Shown piece by piece: positions 37,014 to 47,380 of a DNA stretch of 64,000 nt. Where the stretch lies: contig NC_051091.1 in assembly GCF_901709675.1 (NCBI RefSeq), positions 1,237,967 to 1,301,966 of the forward strand, read 5' to 3'. The notes under the pieces are model-generated. The model was not told the DNA's origin. It made no database searches and saw only the letters and a list, made by a program, of their open reading frames with translations. A program made the position numbers and the translations under genes. The DNA comes from Syngnathus acus. Its lineage: Eukaryota > Chordata > Actinopteri > Syngnathiformes > Syngnathidae. Numbering within the stretch: position 1 is the stretch's first letter; each line of letters begins with the position of its first letter.

Positions 37014-37738
37014 TCTGTCAACAACACACAAGCATTCCAAATGAGCTGAAATCTTCCTTAAAAACACCGTTTTTGGACACAAATCAGACTTTGTTTCCAT
37101 CTTATTGTTGGCAGCTTTTCCAGTCAAACATAGATGGCTTCTTTCACATTTTTCAAACCAAATGACCATGGATATTAATATGACCTGGATGACTTGAGCA
37201 AACTGTCTTGAAAACTGACCTGACATACACAATTCCAAAATCTTTTATCTTAAAAATATTATATGTACACTTCAAAGTAATTCTGATAAAAAAAAAACAT
37301 GTCTTAGTGACGTAAAATGTTACTTTATTTGGATGCTTGACGAGGTCCACTGGACCACCCCAGGTGAACGAGTGAGCTATCTACGCCCCTGGAGCTGTTC
37401 TATCTATAATAGCATAAGCTACCTTAAACAGGCTAACATTGAGCGTCGCCTCCGACCAGCATTTCAAACGTGGTTAAAGGTTAGACTACGTACGGAGATC
37501 TTATTCAGCGTAAAGAATACACGCTATAATTAATCGTTGTAGAACTATATCAAACAATGGCAGCATGGCGGCGGACTGTCTTCACCGTCCTCCATTTCTG
37601 ACACAAAACAGCATTTCGCTCCGGCTAAAACGTTATTGGTCGCCCATGAGAACTAGGTATTGGGCATATACTTCTTAATACTATTAACATTTACTTAACT
37701 CGTCGTACACGAGACAAACATCGGTGGTTTTAACTTAC

Positions 37739-37810
37739 TTTAAGTCTAAAAAGACACGAAACGTCGGTCACGCTTGGAAATCCGTAAGAGTGGGACGGAA
37801 GGAGGGGCGT
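37739..37810 (-). promoter_or_regulatory. rplp2 first (non-coding) exon and TOP-type promoter
   Basis: On the minus strand a pyrimidine-rich stretch (ctccttccgtcccactctta, about 37783-37802) precedes about 45 bases ending in a consensus gtaagt donor at 37738. Ribosomal protein genes typically start transcription inside such a tract, giving a 5' TOP mRNA regulated by mTOR. The exact start base is uncertain. Confidence 0.55.
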
Positions 37811-38471
37811 TCCCGAAATATGTAGGACTGGAAGGCTGCGATCCAATTGGTCCATTTAGACGCCTATCATGACGTCATGACGGCACTGTATAACGCTGCC
37901 TTAAAGCAATGTTTGGTGCATTTTGCATTGAGTATGATTTTGCTGTTATTCAGTTCTATTGGGCTGTCAACAACCCGTTTTCAAAAATAACGTTGGGCAA
38001 TTTACAAGGAATTTTGAATATGCCTCAGTATAATGATTTTTTTACGTTGTTTTTCAAAATAAAGAATGGATTACTGACATGCACATTTAAATTATTCTCA
38101 GCAGTGCATTTTAATGGAGTTGGTTCACATGACCTTCAAGTTATTGAGCGAAAACGCTACTATTTACAGTAATAAATTCATATCAAATATTTGAAGCATT
38201 CAAATGAGATTATATGAGGTGTATCTCAACCAGTACATATCGTTCTGCACTGTTTGAGGTCAATAGGTCACATGACCTGGAAGCTACTGAGCTCAAATGC
38301 TAATATTGATATTAGTAAATTCATATAAAAACATCTCAGGGTGCATGTGGAGCGAGCATGGAGTGAAAAACAGATCGGCCGAGCTGAAAAATCCTCTTAT
38401 ATAAATACTTGTACTTTATTTCTCATCACTGATTATGAAAGTACAAATTGACTCAGTTTGTGGCGTACATG
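37811..38471. other. Spacer between rplp2 and the small membrane-protein gene
   Basis: An 87-codon + strand frame exists at 37909-38172, but its composition is that of AT-rich non-coding DNA. Two related segments (37990-38190 and 38215-38320; shared words such as 'gaccttcaagttattgagc' and 'gacctggaagctactgagc') suggest an old local duplication. Confidence 0.45.
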
Positions 38472-38577
38472 TTTATTTCCCTGACATAAAATAATATATA
38501 GTATAACATTTTGTCTATCAGGTTTATCTATTTTCTTTCACACTTAAAACAATGCTGAAAAATGACCTGGCTGTAAT

Positions 38578-38922
38578 TCAGAGTTCAGCCAGGTCCTCAT
38601 GTCCCTCCTGGGCAAGGAGCCAATTAAAGAGGAAGCCTACGGAGTCAGACGCAAACTCGGCAATCTTCCTCACGTTGGTCACGTACCACATTTTGTACGC
38701 ACACTCGCCCAGCAGCACGAGCAGAAAGACCATCAGGAAGCCAACGAAGAAGCGGTCGATGTAGTAGTTGGCCTTCTCTCTGGAGCTCCACTGCTGCCAC
38801 GGACGCGCTTGCCGAACTTCGTTGTATTTGCTAAAGTGTAACAAGGCCGCATCAGCTTCATCCACGTCAGACTGGGGAGCCTCCGCGTCTTGGCCTCCCC
38901 CGGCTGCGTGCGGATCTGCCAT
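38578..38922 (-). CDS. Small single-pass membrane protein, family not recognised
   Basis: A 114-residue frame on the minus strand. ATG 38922 has a strong Kozak (gcgccATGg). A convincing acceptor (tttttcccttaatcag, exon start 38973) lies 51 bases upstream, so this is probably the last exon of a spliced mRNA. A donor-like cag-gtgtgtg near 39121 may end the first exon. An AATAAA (tttatt on +, about 38472-38477) follows the stop by about 100 bases. The protein has an acidic, Gly/Ala-rich N-region (1-35), a charged linker with RPWQQW and REKANYYIDR, one strong membrane segment (about 64-86, with VGFLMVFLLVLLGE), then a cytosolic-type helix and a second weaker hydrophobic patch (FASDSVGFLFNWLL) before an acidic end. 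No signal peptide. It lies between rplp2 and adora3, same strand. I do not know its function. Confidence 0.7.
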   Translation of the reverse strand: MADPHAAGGGQDAEAPQSDVDEADAALLHFSKYNEVRQARPWQQWSSREKANYYIDRFFVGFLMVFLLVLLGECAYKMWYVTNVRKIAEFASDSVGFLFNWLLAQEGHEDLAEL

Positions 38923-38976
38923 GGCGCAGCCCTTGAATGAGGAACCATATTTGTCTGATAACCACAATGAAAACTG

Positions 38977-39760
38977 ATTAAGGGAAAAACGCCCATTGGA
39001 ATTTCATACAAGGATGATCCTACCTGATTAAAATAACCCTGGAAGATGTGAGAAAGAGAAGATTTTTGGCCTCTGTTGTGTGAGAGGTGCGTTGCAGAAG
39101 TAAGAAATGTCCTCACACACCTGGCTTTGCTAAGATGAAGGCTTGTGGATTAGAACACACTCAGCACTTTTGAAATCCCTCATCAAGGCTGAAGCTGGCA
39201 GATGGTGAGACTATAAGCAGCTGCGTCATTGTGAGGGAGGGGAATGTTTGGAGAAACAAATTGACTCAATCGTATGGAAATGGTTGGCAAGAGTGCTGTC
39301 CAAAACATACTTTATGGTTTCCAATAAAGCCTCAAAAAAAGGACATTGGGTTTTGAAATAAATGTAAGGGAATTTCATTAGGAATTCAGTTTCAAATCAA
39401 GAAATGTAGCCAGGCCATTTGGTCTTTTTCTAAAATAAAGGCAAATGAGCTATGACTTAATATGAAAAACACTTAGTGAACACATTGGCTTGCACCTGTA
39501 GACTGCATTTCTTAAGCACTGAAATTAGCAGAAACAATCTAAATAAATAAGACATATAGGAAATAAAACCTGACAAATCCAAAATGAAAGCAGTTTTGAA
39601 TTTAATTAGTTTTTGCAGACTAAAAATTGCATTCTAAGGCGTTGTCCATCCAATCCAAACTTCGGCTCATCGCCCAGCCTAGAATTTCTGGATCCCCATT
39701 TTGAGAACCCGCTGCTCTAATGTGTCCCTTAGAAGGTCCGCATTGAAAGCTACGAACGCT
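38977..39760. other. Spacer between adora3 and the small membrane-protein gene
   Basis: Contains the presumed 5' UTR intron and first exon of the small membrane-protein gene (left part) and the adora3 3' UTR (right part). No ORF with coding character on + strand. No canonical adora3 poly(A) signal found close to the stop. Confidence 0.45.
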
Positions 39761-41917
39761 TCACTTAGCGTCATCGACACGCTGCAGACCTTGCGGCAAG
39801 GCCGCATCCACTTTCTCGGCGAGCGGCGGCACGCTGTTGGGATACGGGCTCGCCCTCGCGCCACCACAGCATGCCACGCAGCCCCGCACCACCTCCAGCA
39901 GCGTAACGCGGAAGCGCTTGATCCGGAAGGCGTACACCATTGGGTTGAGCGCCGAGTTGACGTGCGACATGAAGATACCCGCATACACCAGCATCTTAGG
40001 CGTGGCGCGGCCCGGGTGGAAGAAGTCCAGGCAATTGATGATGTGAAGAGGCAGCCAGCACACTGCAAAGAGCAACACCACCAAAGCCAGGGACTTGGCC
40101 AGCTTCAGCTCCTTGCGGTAGTAGCGCTCGCCGTCCGACGTGGCCTCGGCCCGCCGGTTCAGCTGCCGGCGGATGACGCGGAAGATCTCGGCGTAGAGTG
40201 CGATCATGACGCCCAGGGGCACCACCACCCAGCCGAAGAAGTTGAAGTAGACCATGTAGTCCATCCTCATGACGGCGGTGAACTCGCACACCATGTAGTC
40301 GGATCCGCTCAGGTTGCCCAAGACCTGGCGGTTGTTCCAGCCCACCATGGGCACCAGGCCAGCGAGGAAGGAGACCAGCCAGCACAGGCAGACAGCCACA
40401 TACGCACACCGCTGCGTCACAATGCTGCTGTACCTTTTGAAAATCACAGTCCGGAAACAATAAAAGCATCAAGTGAGATATGGGCAATGTAAAAAGACAG
40501 CTGCTGCCTTTTTACAGACTCTTGCGTCAGTCACTTATTTGGGCAGACATTTTAATTTTGCTGAAAGCCTGCGATGTACAGTGCATTGATCGCCAAAGGA
40601 TATACGGTGCTATGAAAGGCGTAAACAACAATGGGAGTCAACCTCACGTCGATTGAACGGCTTAGCGGAATGAGCTGATGTCTGCTTTTATAATAATACA
40701 TTTTTATTTGGGAGTGCCTTTGGAGACCCTCTAAGACACTGTACACCAATAAAAATCAACACGGGATTATATCGAAGAAAATGAAATACAATGCAGTGCA
40801 GTTAGATTGGGGAGGTGATCTTAAAATGGCGTGTTTTGAGTTTGCGTTTCAAAGTGGTAAAAGAAACCCAGTTGTGGTGCTGAGGTGGTTCTAGAGGTGG
40901 AGACAAGAGCCACTCAAGGCCTCAATGGTGCTGAGAGTCGCAGGTGAACTGCAGCTACTGGAAAGCAGGGAGCCCAGTACACAGCCCTGGGGCATGCCTA
41001 AAGTAACAAAGTCTGGGACAAATCGAAAGGACGGAGTGGTATGAAGTCTAGAGCAATGGGGGAGAGCTGTGTAAAATTGTGAAAAAGGCAGCACTTAGAT
41101 TAAGGAGGATGAGGATGGAAAGTGAAGTAGAGTCCACTGCAGTGAAGAGATCAGAAGTCATTTTTAATAGGGCTGTTTCAGTGCCGTGGGGGAGGAGGCC
41201 AAAACTGGACTGAAAAGGCTCGTAAAGGCTGTTGTTTGTTAAATGAGAGTGGACGACTACATTTCGTAAGACTTTAAAGATGAAGATGATGTTCTGCCGA
41301 AGCAAATGAATTGAATGCGGCCGAAAAGAAAATAACAAGCAAGCTGTACAACCCTCGACGGAAAGCAAACAGCAAAAACGCAAAAGCAGGTTTTACGTTT
41401 TTCTTATTACTGCATGAAGAAAGTGTCGAGTTGCAAATGAGTATTTCAAGATGGGCTAAGCGTTTCACGTTGGATGCTTTCAAATTGGATTTATAGTTTC
41501 AGACAAGACGGTGCTACGGTTTCAAGACAGGACAAACATGGGCTTGTTTTTTTGTCTTCACCTGGTTGGTATTTTGACCCTCAAGTAGCGGTCGACAGCG
41601 ATGGCGAGCAGCGACAAGATCGAACCCTGAGTGATGATCACCAGCAGGCAGGACAGGAAGAGGCACGTGTAGAACTGCGTACTGATACCCAGGCTGATGG
41701 TGACGGCCAGCGGGATCACCAGCACGCCCACAGCGATGTCAGCCGCCGCCAGGGACACGATGAAACAGAAAGTGGTGTTCCGCAGGGCCGGGTTCACGCA
41801 CACCACCAGCACCACCAGCACGTTGCCCACCACCGATGCCAGGGCGATGACCGCCTCCACCGACACGTACACCGTGTCCACGTTCCCCCGTACCTTCACC
41901 CCAGGGAAGGATGACAT
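39761..41917 (-). CDS. adora3: Adenosine receptor, A3 type
   Basis: Class A G-protein-coupled receptor for extracellular adenosine; A3 couples to Gi. Coding exons on minus: 41562-41917 and 40433 down to 39761, joined inside an Arg codon just after the DRY motif, the conserved intron position of adenosine receptors; 342 residues. An in-frame stop directly upstream fixes ATG 41917. Seen: DRY at the end of TM3, a glycosylation site NLS in the second extracellular loop, CEF before TM5 (binding Phe), [10 protein letters not shown] as in mammalian A3, CWLPLHIIN in TM6 with the ligand-binding Asn, SHVNSALNP with the TM7 His, NPMVY, and a Cys-rich tail (GCVACCGG) likely palmitoylated. CEF carries Glu as in A1, where human A3 has Val, so the subtype is not perfect. 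The intron holds a LINE fragment. Confidence 0.85.
40895..41330 (-). mobile_element. Broken L2-type LINE reverse-transcriptase fragment
   Basis: Minus-strand frames read [20 protein letters not shown], then [25 protein letters not shown] and, in another frame, [12 protein letters not shown]. These follow the order of the L2/Rex-type reverse transcriptase (fingers motif, then the catalytic-core Leu-Asp-Leu-Ser-Ala-Ala-Phe-Asp region, then GVPQGSVLGPLL). The Asp residues of the core are replaced and the frame is broken, so the element is dead. It sits in the adora3 intron, in the same orientation as the gene. Confidence 0.75.
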
Positions 41918-42047
41918 GGTTCACCCTTATGGATGCAAATGGGACCAACTACTGCCTTCCACTTTTCTACCGTCCATCGTGTTCTTCCTGAGATGTTGGA
42001 GATGCCAAATGCAGGCTGCACAGTTTCTGCAGAGTATCACAAGTCTT

Positions 42048-42051
<4 letters not shown>

Positions 42052-42126
<75 letters not shown>
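42052..42126. repeat. CT microsatellite
   Basis: About 36 uninterrupted CT units between the two adenosine-receptor genes. Confidence 0.95.
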
Positions 42127-42128
<2 letters not shown>

Positions 42129-42207
42129 TTCTGTTTCTCCCTCTATTATGTGAATGCAAGCCAGTGATTGAGGGGAGAGATGTTGTTTTCTGCAATAGTG
42201 GTTAGAA

Positions 42208-42328
<121 letters not shown>

Positions 42329-42652
42329 TTAGAGGGATGTGGTCTCAGTGTAATTGCAGGAAGGATGCTTTTTGGCAAGGCTTTTTGAATATATCTTTAA
42401 TTGGCAGATGGATGCATTAGTGCTGATTGCAGCGAGCGTACACATCACGATAAGAAAGTGAGGGAACATGGAGAAATGTATCTTCATCTTAAAGAAATAT
42501 ATATTTTTGACTCAGCTAGTGATACTTTGATGGATAGATGGTAAAGAAGTTGCTAAAAGTTAACAGCTGATTGGTTGCTAACTCAGCCTGAGATATATGT
42601 GGTTGGGTATTTTTTTTTCTATTCTATTCGATTCTATTGCAATATATTCGAT

Positions 42653-42658
42653 TTTATT
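42653..42658 (-). terminator. Possible poly(A) signal of the adora3-like paralogue
   Basis: AATAAA on minus, about 300 bases after the stop codon at 42958. Confidence 0.35.
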
Positions 42659-42957
42659 TAGTTGTCTAAACATGTTAAAATGAATTATATTTTAACATGA
42701 AAGTTTGGCTTCCACCCTCAGCATCCCCCAAGTACCACACAATGATGCAGTTATATTGAGGACTCAAAAGACTGAATGAAAGTCACTTTCCCAAGCAACT
42801 TATCCTAATGGAATGGGTGAGTATGCAAATAAACAGCGTTGCATATCAGGCACTCTAAAAAACCAGCAGATGGCGGAATAGCTGTAGCTTTATGTTTCAA
42901 CGGCCTTCATGATAGCACAGCTTTCAACCTGTTGTCACTATATGTTGGTGTAAAAAG

Positions 42958-44317
42958 TCAATTTTCCACAAGGTAACTAATTTTGGCATGTAGTTGCACA
43001 TTGTTGTCCATACTGTTGCTACTTTGGTTGTTGTCTGTGGTCTGGCTGGACTGAGAGCCTTGAAGCTCGTCCCTGCATGCGAGGTATCTCCTCCAGATCT
43101 CCAGGTAAGCCGCCCTGATCTTGCGTATCTTAAAGGCATACACCACCGGGTTCACGGCAGAGTTGGCGTGAGACAACAGGATACCCACGTGGAAAGCGCT
43201 CACCGGCACCGTGGCTATTTCAAAGTAGGCAATGCAGTTCAGCACATGCAGCGGAATCCAAGAGAGGGCAAAGAGGGCCAGGACCAGGACAAGAGAACCC
43301 GCCAACTGCCTCTCTTTCTTCAGGTAGATGTGAGATTTGGCCTGGACACCGTTGCCCGGCTTTTCTCTGAGGCTGCCGCGAATGACGCAGAAGATGTAGC
43401 CGTACAGCGCCGACATGACTAACAGCGGAGTCAGGATGCAGAGGAAGAAGTTGAAATACACCAGGTAGGACATGGGAATCACAGCGATGAACTGGCAGGT
43501 GAACGTGGAGTTGGGGGAAGTCACGTCTTGGTTGTGCCAGCCCAGCATGGGCGCGAAACTCAGAGGCAGAGCGAGAAGCCAACACGCAGCGACGGCACAC
43601 CGTGAATGTCTTTGTGTGACCGTCCTTTTATACCTGCAAACAAAACAGAATGGGTGTTTCATCAGCTTGCTTGGAGCATTGTGAAATGTTGTCATCTTGG
43701 CGTGTGTTGTCACAAATCACCCGATGAATGAATATTTCCTTGCCACCCGTGCCATAAGGTACTACTAATAAGATTTGTTTTCTTTTACAACAATCGGGGA
43801 TCACAATAGAGCCAAAGCTAGCATGATTAATTGCAAATCACAGATAGACAGACAGACAGACAGACTCCTAAAGAAATATGATAACTAACGGGCGACCATT
43901 TTTAAAAAAAATATGTGTATCATTTTCCTGTAATTTGGCTCAATGAAGCGACCAAAATATTCCAAACAACTGTCAGTATGACGCTTACCTGCGCGGGACG
44001 TACACCCGGAGAAAGCGGTCCAGCGAAATAGCCAAGAGGGATAAAATGGACACCAGGGTCAACAGGATGACCACACAGCTGATGAAGAGGCAGGCGCCAA
44101 AGGACGTGCTCACCCTGCCGTCCACCAGCACGGCCAGCGGGATGGCCACGAGGCCCACCGCGCAATCAGCCGCCGCCAGCGACACGATCAGACAGAAGGT
44201 GGCCTGCCCGACACTTTTGGTTGTCTGCACAGCCACGATGACCAGGGCGTTTCCCACAATGCAGCAGATGGCTACGAGCACCTCCAACGAAGCGTAGACC
44301 ACCTCGCCCGTGTGCAT
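42958..44317 (-). CDS. Adenosine receptor A3-like paralogue (tandem copy)
   Basis: Second adenosine-type GPCR, head-to-tail with adora3. Exons on minus: 43989-44317 and 43633 down to 42958, with the intron at the same place and in the same phase as in its neighbour (split Arg codon); 334 residues. ATG 44317 is the first ATG in the frame and gives a very short N-terminus ([13 protein letters not shown]) without a glycosylation site. Motifs: TM3 end is DRF instead of DRY, CQF before TM5, SWIPLHVLN in TM6, SHANSAVNP with the TM7 His, and NPVVY. Extracellular loop 2 has NST. The tail is Ser/Gln/Asn-rich without the Cys cluster seen in the neighbour. The binding residues of the family (Phe, Asn, His) are present, so it probably still binds adenosine or a related ligand. 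The subtype is uncertain: A3-like, with some A1-like features. Confidence 0.8.
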
Positions 44318-45227
44318 CCTATCTTCTCTGTGGCTCGCTCCACAAGCACACTGATGCAATGTATCTCGACCTTGAATTTGTTGGAGGAAGTCATGTGTGC
44401 TTCTTTCTATTCCTGTTAAGACTGACACTTTGACACTTTTGCAGCGTCAGGAAGCAGCCCTTGTTTTGTTTCTTTCAATGAGTGCTGTGCACGAGCAAAC
44501 GAGTGCCGTGACGCGACACTTAAGTGAATCAGCAGACGGAATGGTCATTTGTCCCAACGCTGTTTTCCACACAGTGTTGTTTGTCTTGTGTGATTCATTT
44601 TAGGAAAACCCACATAGAGATAGATATGTATAGGAAATCAACCACAACCTCAACAAAAAAAGCCTCAACTTCCGCTTGTGTGTAAGTGCTACTTTCAGAT
44701 CTGATGATGCCTTTTCTTTCAGGTATACTTCTCCACAGAGCGCATCACGTGCTACTTTCACAATTACTCACAGAGGACTACTTGACATGTATAGCAAACA
44801 GATGTGTCATCACTAATGATGTGCCGCCTGAATGAAAAGGAACGTTTGCCTTATTAATATCGAGGAGGACAAAAATGTAGGTGTACAATTAAACGCAGCT
44901 TTATTGATATGGCGCATTTCATATACAACATGACTCAATGTGCTTCACATCGTTAAAAGTACATTTCAAAACACTGACAAAGCTTACTGAAATGACTAAA
45001 AGGGGGGATTTTTTTGAAACCTGGATTAAATCCGAAGAAAGCTTTATTCCTCATACACATACTGACAAACAAAACAAAGCCACATTGGGTTGATAGCCAA
45101 CTGTTCTTTATTTCCAATCTAAACAAAATGGTTGAACATCAATATTAGTAGCAAAAGCGTGCCGATGACGCTCATAAAGACCCCGCAAGGACGACAGCGT
45201 GGAATAAGCTTCTCTTTGTGCCCCTCA
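44318..45227. other. Spacer between the adora3-like paralogue and the let-7 cluster
   Basis: No protein-like ORF. A LINE-tail-like repeat lies at 44889-44965. Promoter elements of the receptor gene are presumably in 44320-44600, but I cannot point to a specific site. Confidence 0.5.
44889..44965 (-). repeat. LINE 3' tail-like repeat fragment
   Basis: Minus-strand reading gives the common fish motif 'gaagcacattgagt...atgaaatgcgccatatcaataaagc', that is, the 'aagcgctatataaataaag' type tail of fish non-LTR elements. Related in kind to the triplicated block at 51440-51710. Confidence 0.5.
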
Positions 45228-45323
45228 AGGAAGGTAATAGAGTGTATAGTTATCACCTCTTGGGGGGGGTGGGGGGTTAGGCTGGCAGCATCCCACAAAC
45301 TATACAACCTACTACCTCATCTC
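45228..45323 (-). ncRNA. let-7a: let-7a-type microRNA hairpin
   Basis: On the minus strand the 22 bases 45319-45298 are identical to mature let-7a (seed GAGGUAG at positions 2-8, ending GUAUAGUU). They are followed by a loop of about 40 bases rich in C and then a 3' arm (about 45254-45231) that pairs almost throughout the mature strand. The 3' arm (cactctattacctt) differs from the usual let-7a star sequence, but its differences mostly keep pairing through G-U. Regulates developmental timing and differentiation targets such as lin28 and ras. Lies about 0.9 kb upstream of the adora3-like paralogue on the same strand. Confidence 0.92.
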
Positions 45324-45410
45324 GCTAGGCTCCACTCACCATGAAGTGCAAATGGGCTCACTTTGCGCTATTTTTGTCCACCTTGTCGGCGGCGAGCGAG
45401 CTGTCTCACG

Positions 45411-45484
45411 GGCAAAGACAGTAGATTGTATAGTTATCTCAGAGGGGACACAAACCCCACAACTATTCAATCTACTACCTCAGC
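45411..45484 (-). ncRNA. let-7e: let-7e-type (fish) microRNA hairpin
   Basis: On the minus strand 45482-45461 reads the let-7 seed GAGGUAG followed by UAGAUUGAAUAGUU, which I recall as the mature sequence of zebrafish let-7e (different from mammalian let-7e). The loop is about 25 bases. The 3' arm (aactatacaatctactgtct) is the canonical let-7 star strand and pairs with the mature strand with one A:A mismatch at the U-to-A change. It lies 140 bases upstream of the let-7a hairpin, so both are probably cut from one primary transcript. Confidence 0.92.
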
Positions 45485-46899
45485 CCAAAGGACAGAAGAA
45501 AGGCAAGGCAGAAGATCATTTCTTCATCTATGGCACAAGAAAAGAGCATATTTAGTTCAGTTGATGATGTTTGTGGATGCCCCTTGAAAATGTTTCAAAT
45601 TGCCTGGAGATGCAAAGCACTACTTTTATCTCAATGAAGTGCCTCAACTCACTTCAACATTGTTTCTTGGCAATAATACGGCAGCCCATTCTCAAATGAA
45701 TCTCCTCGAGTCAATTTATTGGTACCAAGATGCCAAAAGCAAGCAATATCTTGATATACGTAGGCTAATTGCATAGACACAGTATACTTTCTCATTTGAA
45801 TGCCTCTTGAAAGAATGAACATTGTTGAAAAAATGAAAATGAAGGGAAAAAAAACAACTCACATAATTCAGTTGTCTCCTTTTCAAATGACAAATAAAGC
45901 AGCACTAGGATTTAGTATATCAACTATAAGAATATACATTGAAATTGTCCAATTGATAACAAAATCAGGATGATATTAGTTACATACATAGACAGTATTT
46001 TGCCATATTTTGGATCCAATTTGGTCAGTGTCGAGTGTTTCGATGTGGTTGCAATTAGCCTTTGCTGGACCAGCGCAAAGGGCTGTTGCATAAATTAGCA
46101 TGTGAACGACAGTGGCTGAAAAGCGTCTGGGCTCTTCATTATGGTCCCCGATTCCACTTTGGCCCAATTCATGGTGACAGTGATTGAAATGTTTTGGCGG
46201 CGGTAGGATGTGCTCCTTGTCGCAGGGGCCGGCACAAGGTCATGAGAGAGCGGGACGCCACCAATGAGTCATTGAATTCATTCAGGTAAGAAACAAAGCT
46301 GGATGATTGACGAGAAATAAACAAAGCTGCTCGCCTCCTGATGTCAATTCATCCACTTTCTGAAGTTCTCAGTCGGGGGGGCTGACTCAATCAAGGGGCC
46401 CTTATAGACAAACAATCATTTATTTGTCATTTTCTTATTCCGCTTGTCCACGTTTGGTTATTCTTGGGTGGATTTAATGAAATTGTTTTCAGGACTAAGG
46501 AATGTGGAGGCTGGACTGTTTGCTGAAGAGATGTTCTATCAACCCCAGTGCCTTCCTTTGAGCAATTCATCAAAAGTCCCAGTTGCTGAGAAATATAGAT
46601 GCTCCTTCTGTTTGGTAGGACATAAACTTTTGCAGAGCAGATGATGACTTTCCCCGAACAAGTGTCAGCTTGAGACATTACAAGGAGCATCTGGCAGCCT
46701 TCTTGCCCCTCGTACCGCCTTTTATTTCGCCTCATTGACATGCAGTTTGGCATGCGGACAACGTACCGCTTTCTTGGCACTAAACGACCTCATGAGAACC
46801 AGGAAAACACCGAGCCCACCCTTACCATCAACTTCTCCCTGCAGGCTCGACCACAGAACTTTAAGAGCGCCGTCGTGGAGTGAATTTTCTTGGCGGGAT

Positions 46900-46901
<2 letters not shown>

Positions 46902-46995
<94 letters not shown>
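46902..46995. repeat. CT microsatellite
   Basis: About 46 uninterrupted CT units. Confidence 0.95.
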
Positions 46996-46998
<3 letters not shown>

Positions 46999-47304
46999 GT
47001 GTCTATACAAGCAATTCCTTGCCTTCTATTGCCTCATTCTTGTTCTAGCACACACTGCCGATTGCAGAAATTGCCAGAGGGAGATTTAAGAGGTGAAAAT
47101 GTGTATAAAGAATTTGAATACATGGAGAAAAGAACAAGGAGTGAGTATGTTTTATGGGATTTCATTTAATTGTGGTGATAGACTCACCGGAAACCTGCTG
47201 AGGCAAATGTGCAGACAGTAATGGAACATCTGGACCATCCAGATGTTAATCTCAAGATCGATTTCACATGGATAGCACACAAACAGGAATACACACATGC
47301 ACAT

Positions 47305-47307
<3 letters not shown>

Positions 47308-47376
<69 letters not shown>
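47308..47376. repeat. CA microsatellite followed by a C run
   Basis: About 34 CA units; a C run (47386-47397) follows shortly after. Confidence 0.95.

Positions 47377-47380
<4 letters not shown>

Noticed and set aside
36571-37737. Possible snoRNA in rplp2 introns
   Set aside because: Mammalian RPLP2 hosts an H/ACA snoRNA as I recall, but I could not find convincing box motifs or paired stems here without folding software.
46735-47169. ORFs across the CT tract, and similar ORFs across CA/GT tracts
   Set aside because: Dipeptide-repeat frames (Leu-Ser, Cys-Val, His-Thr) produced by microsatellites.
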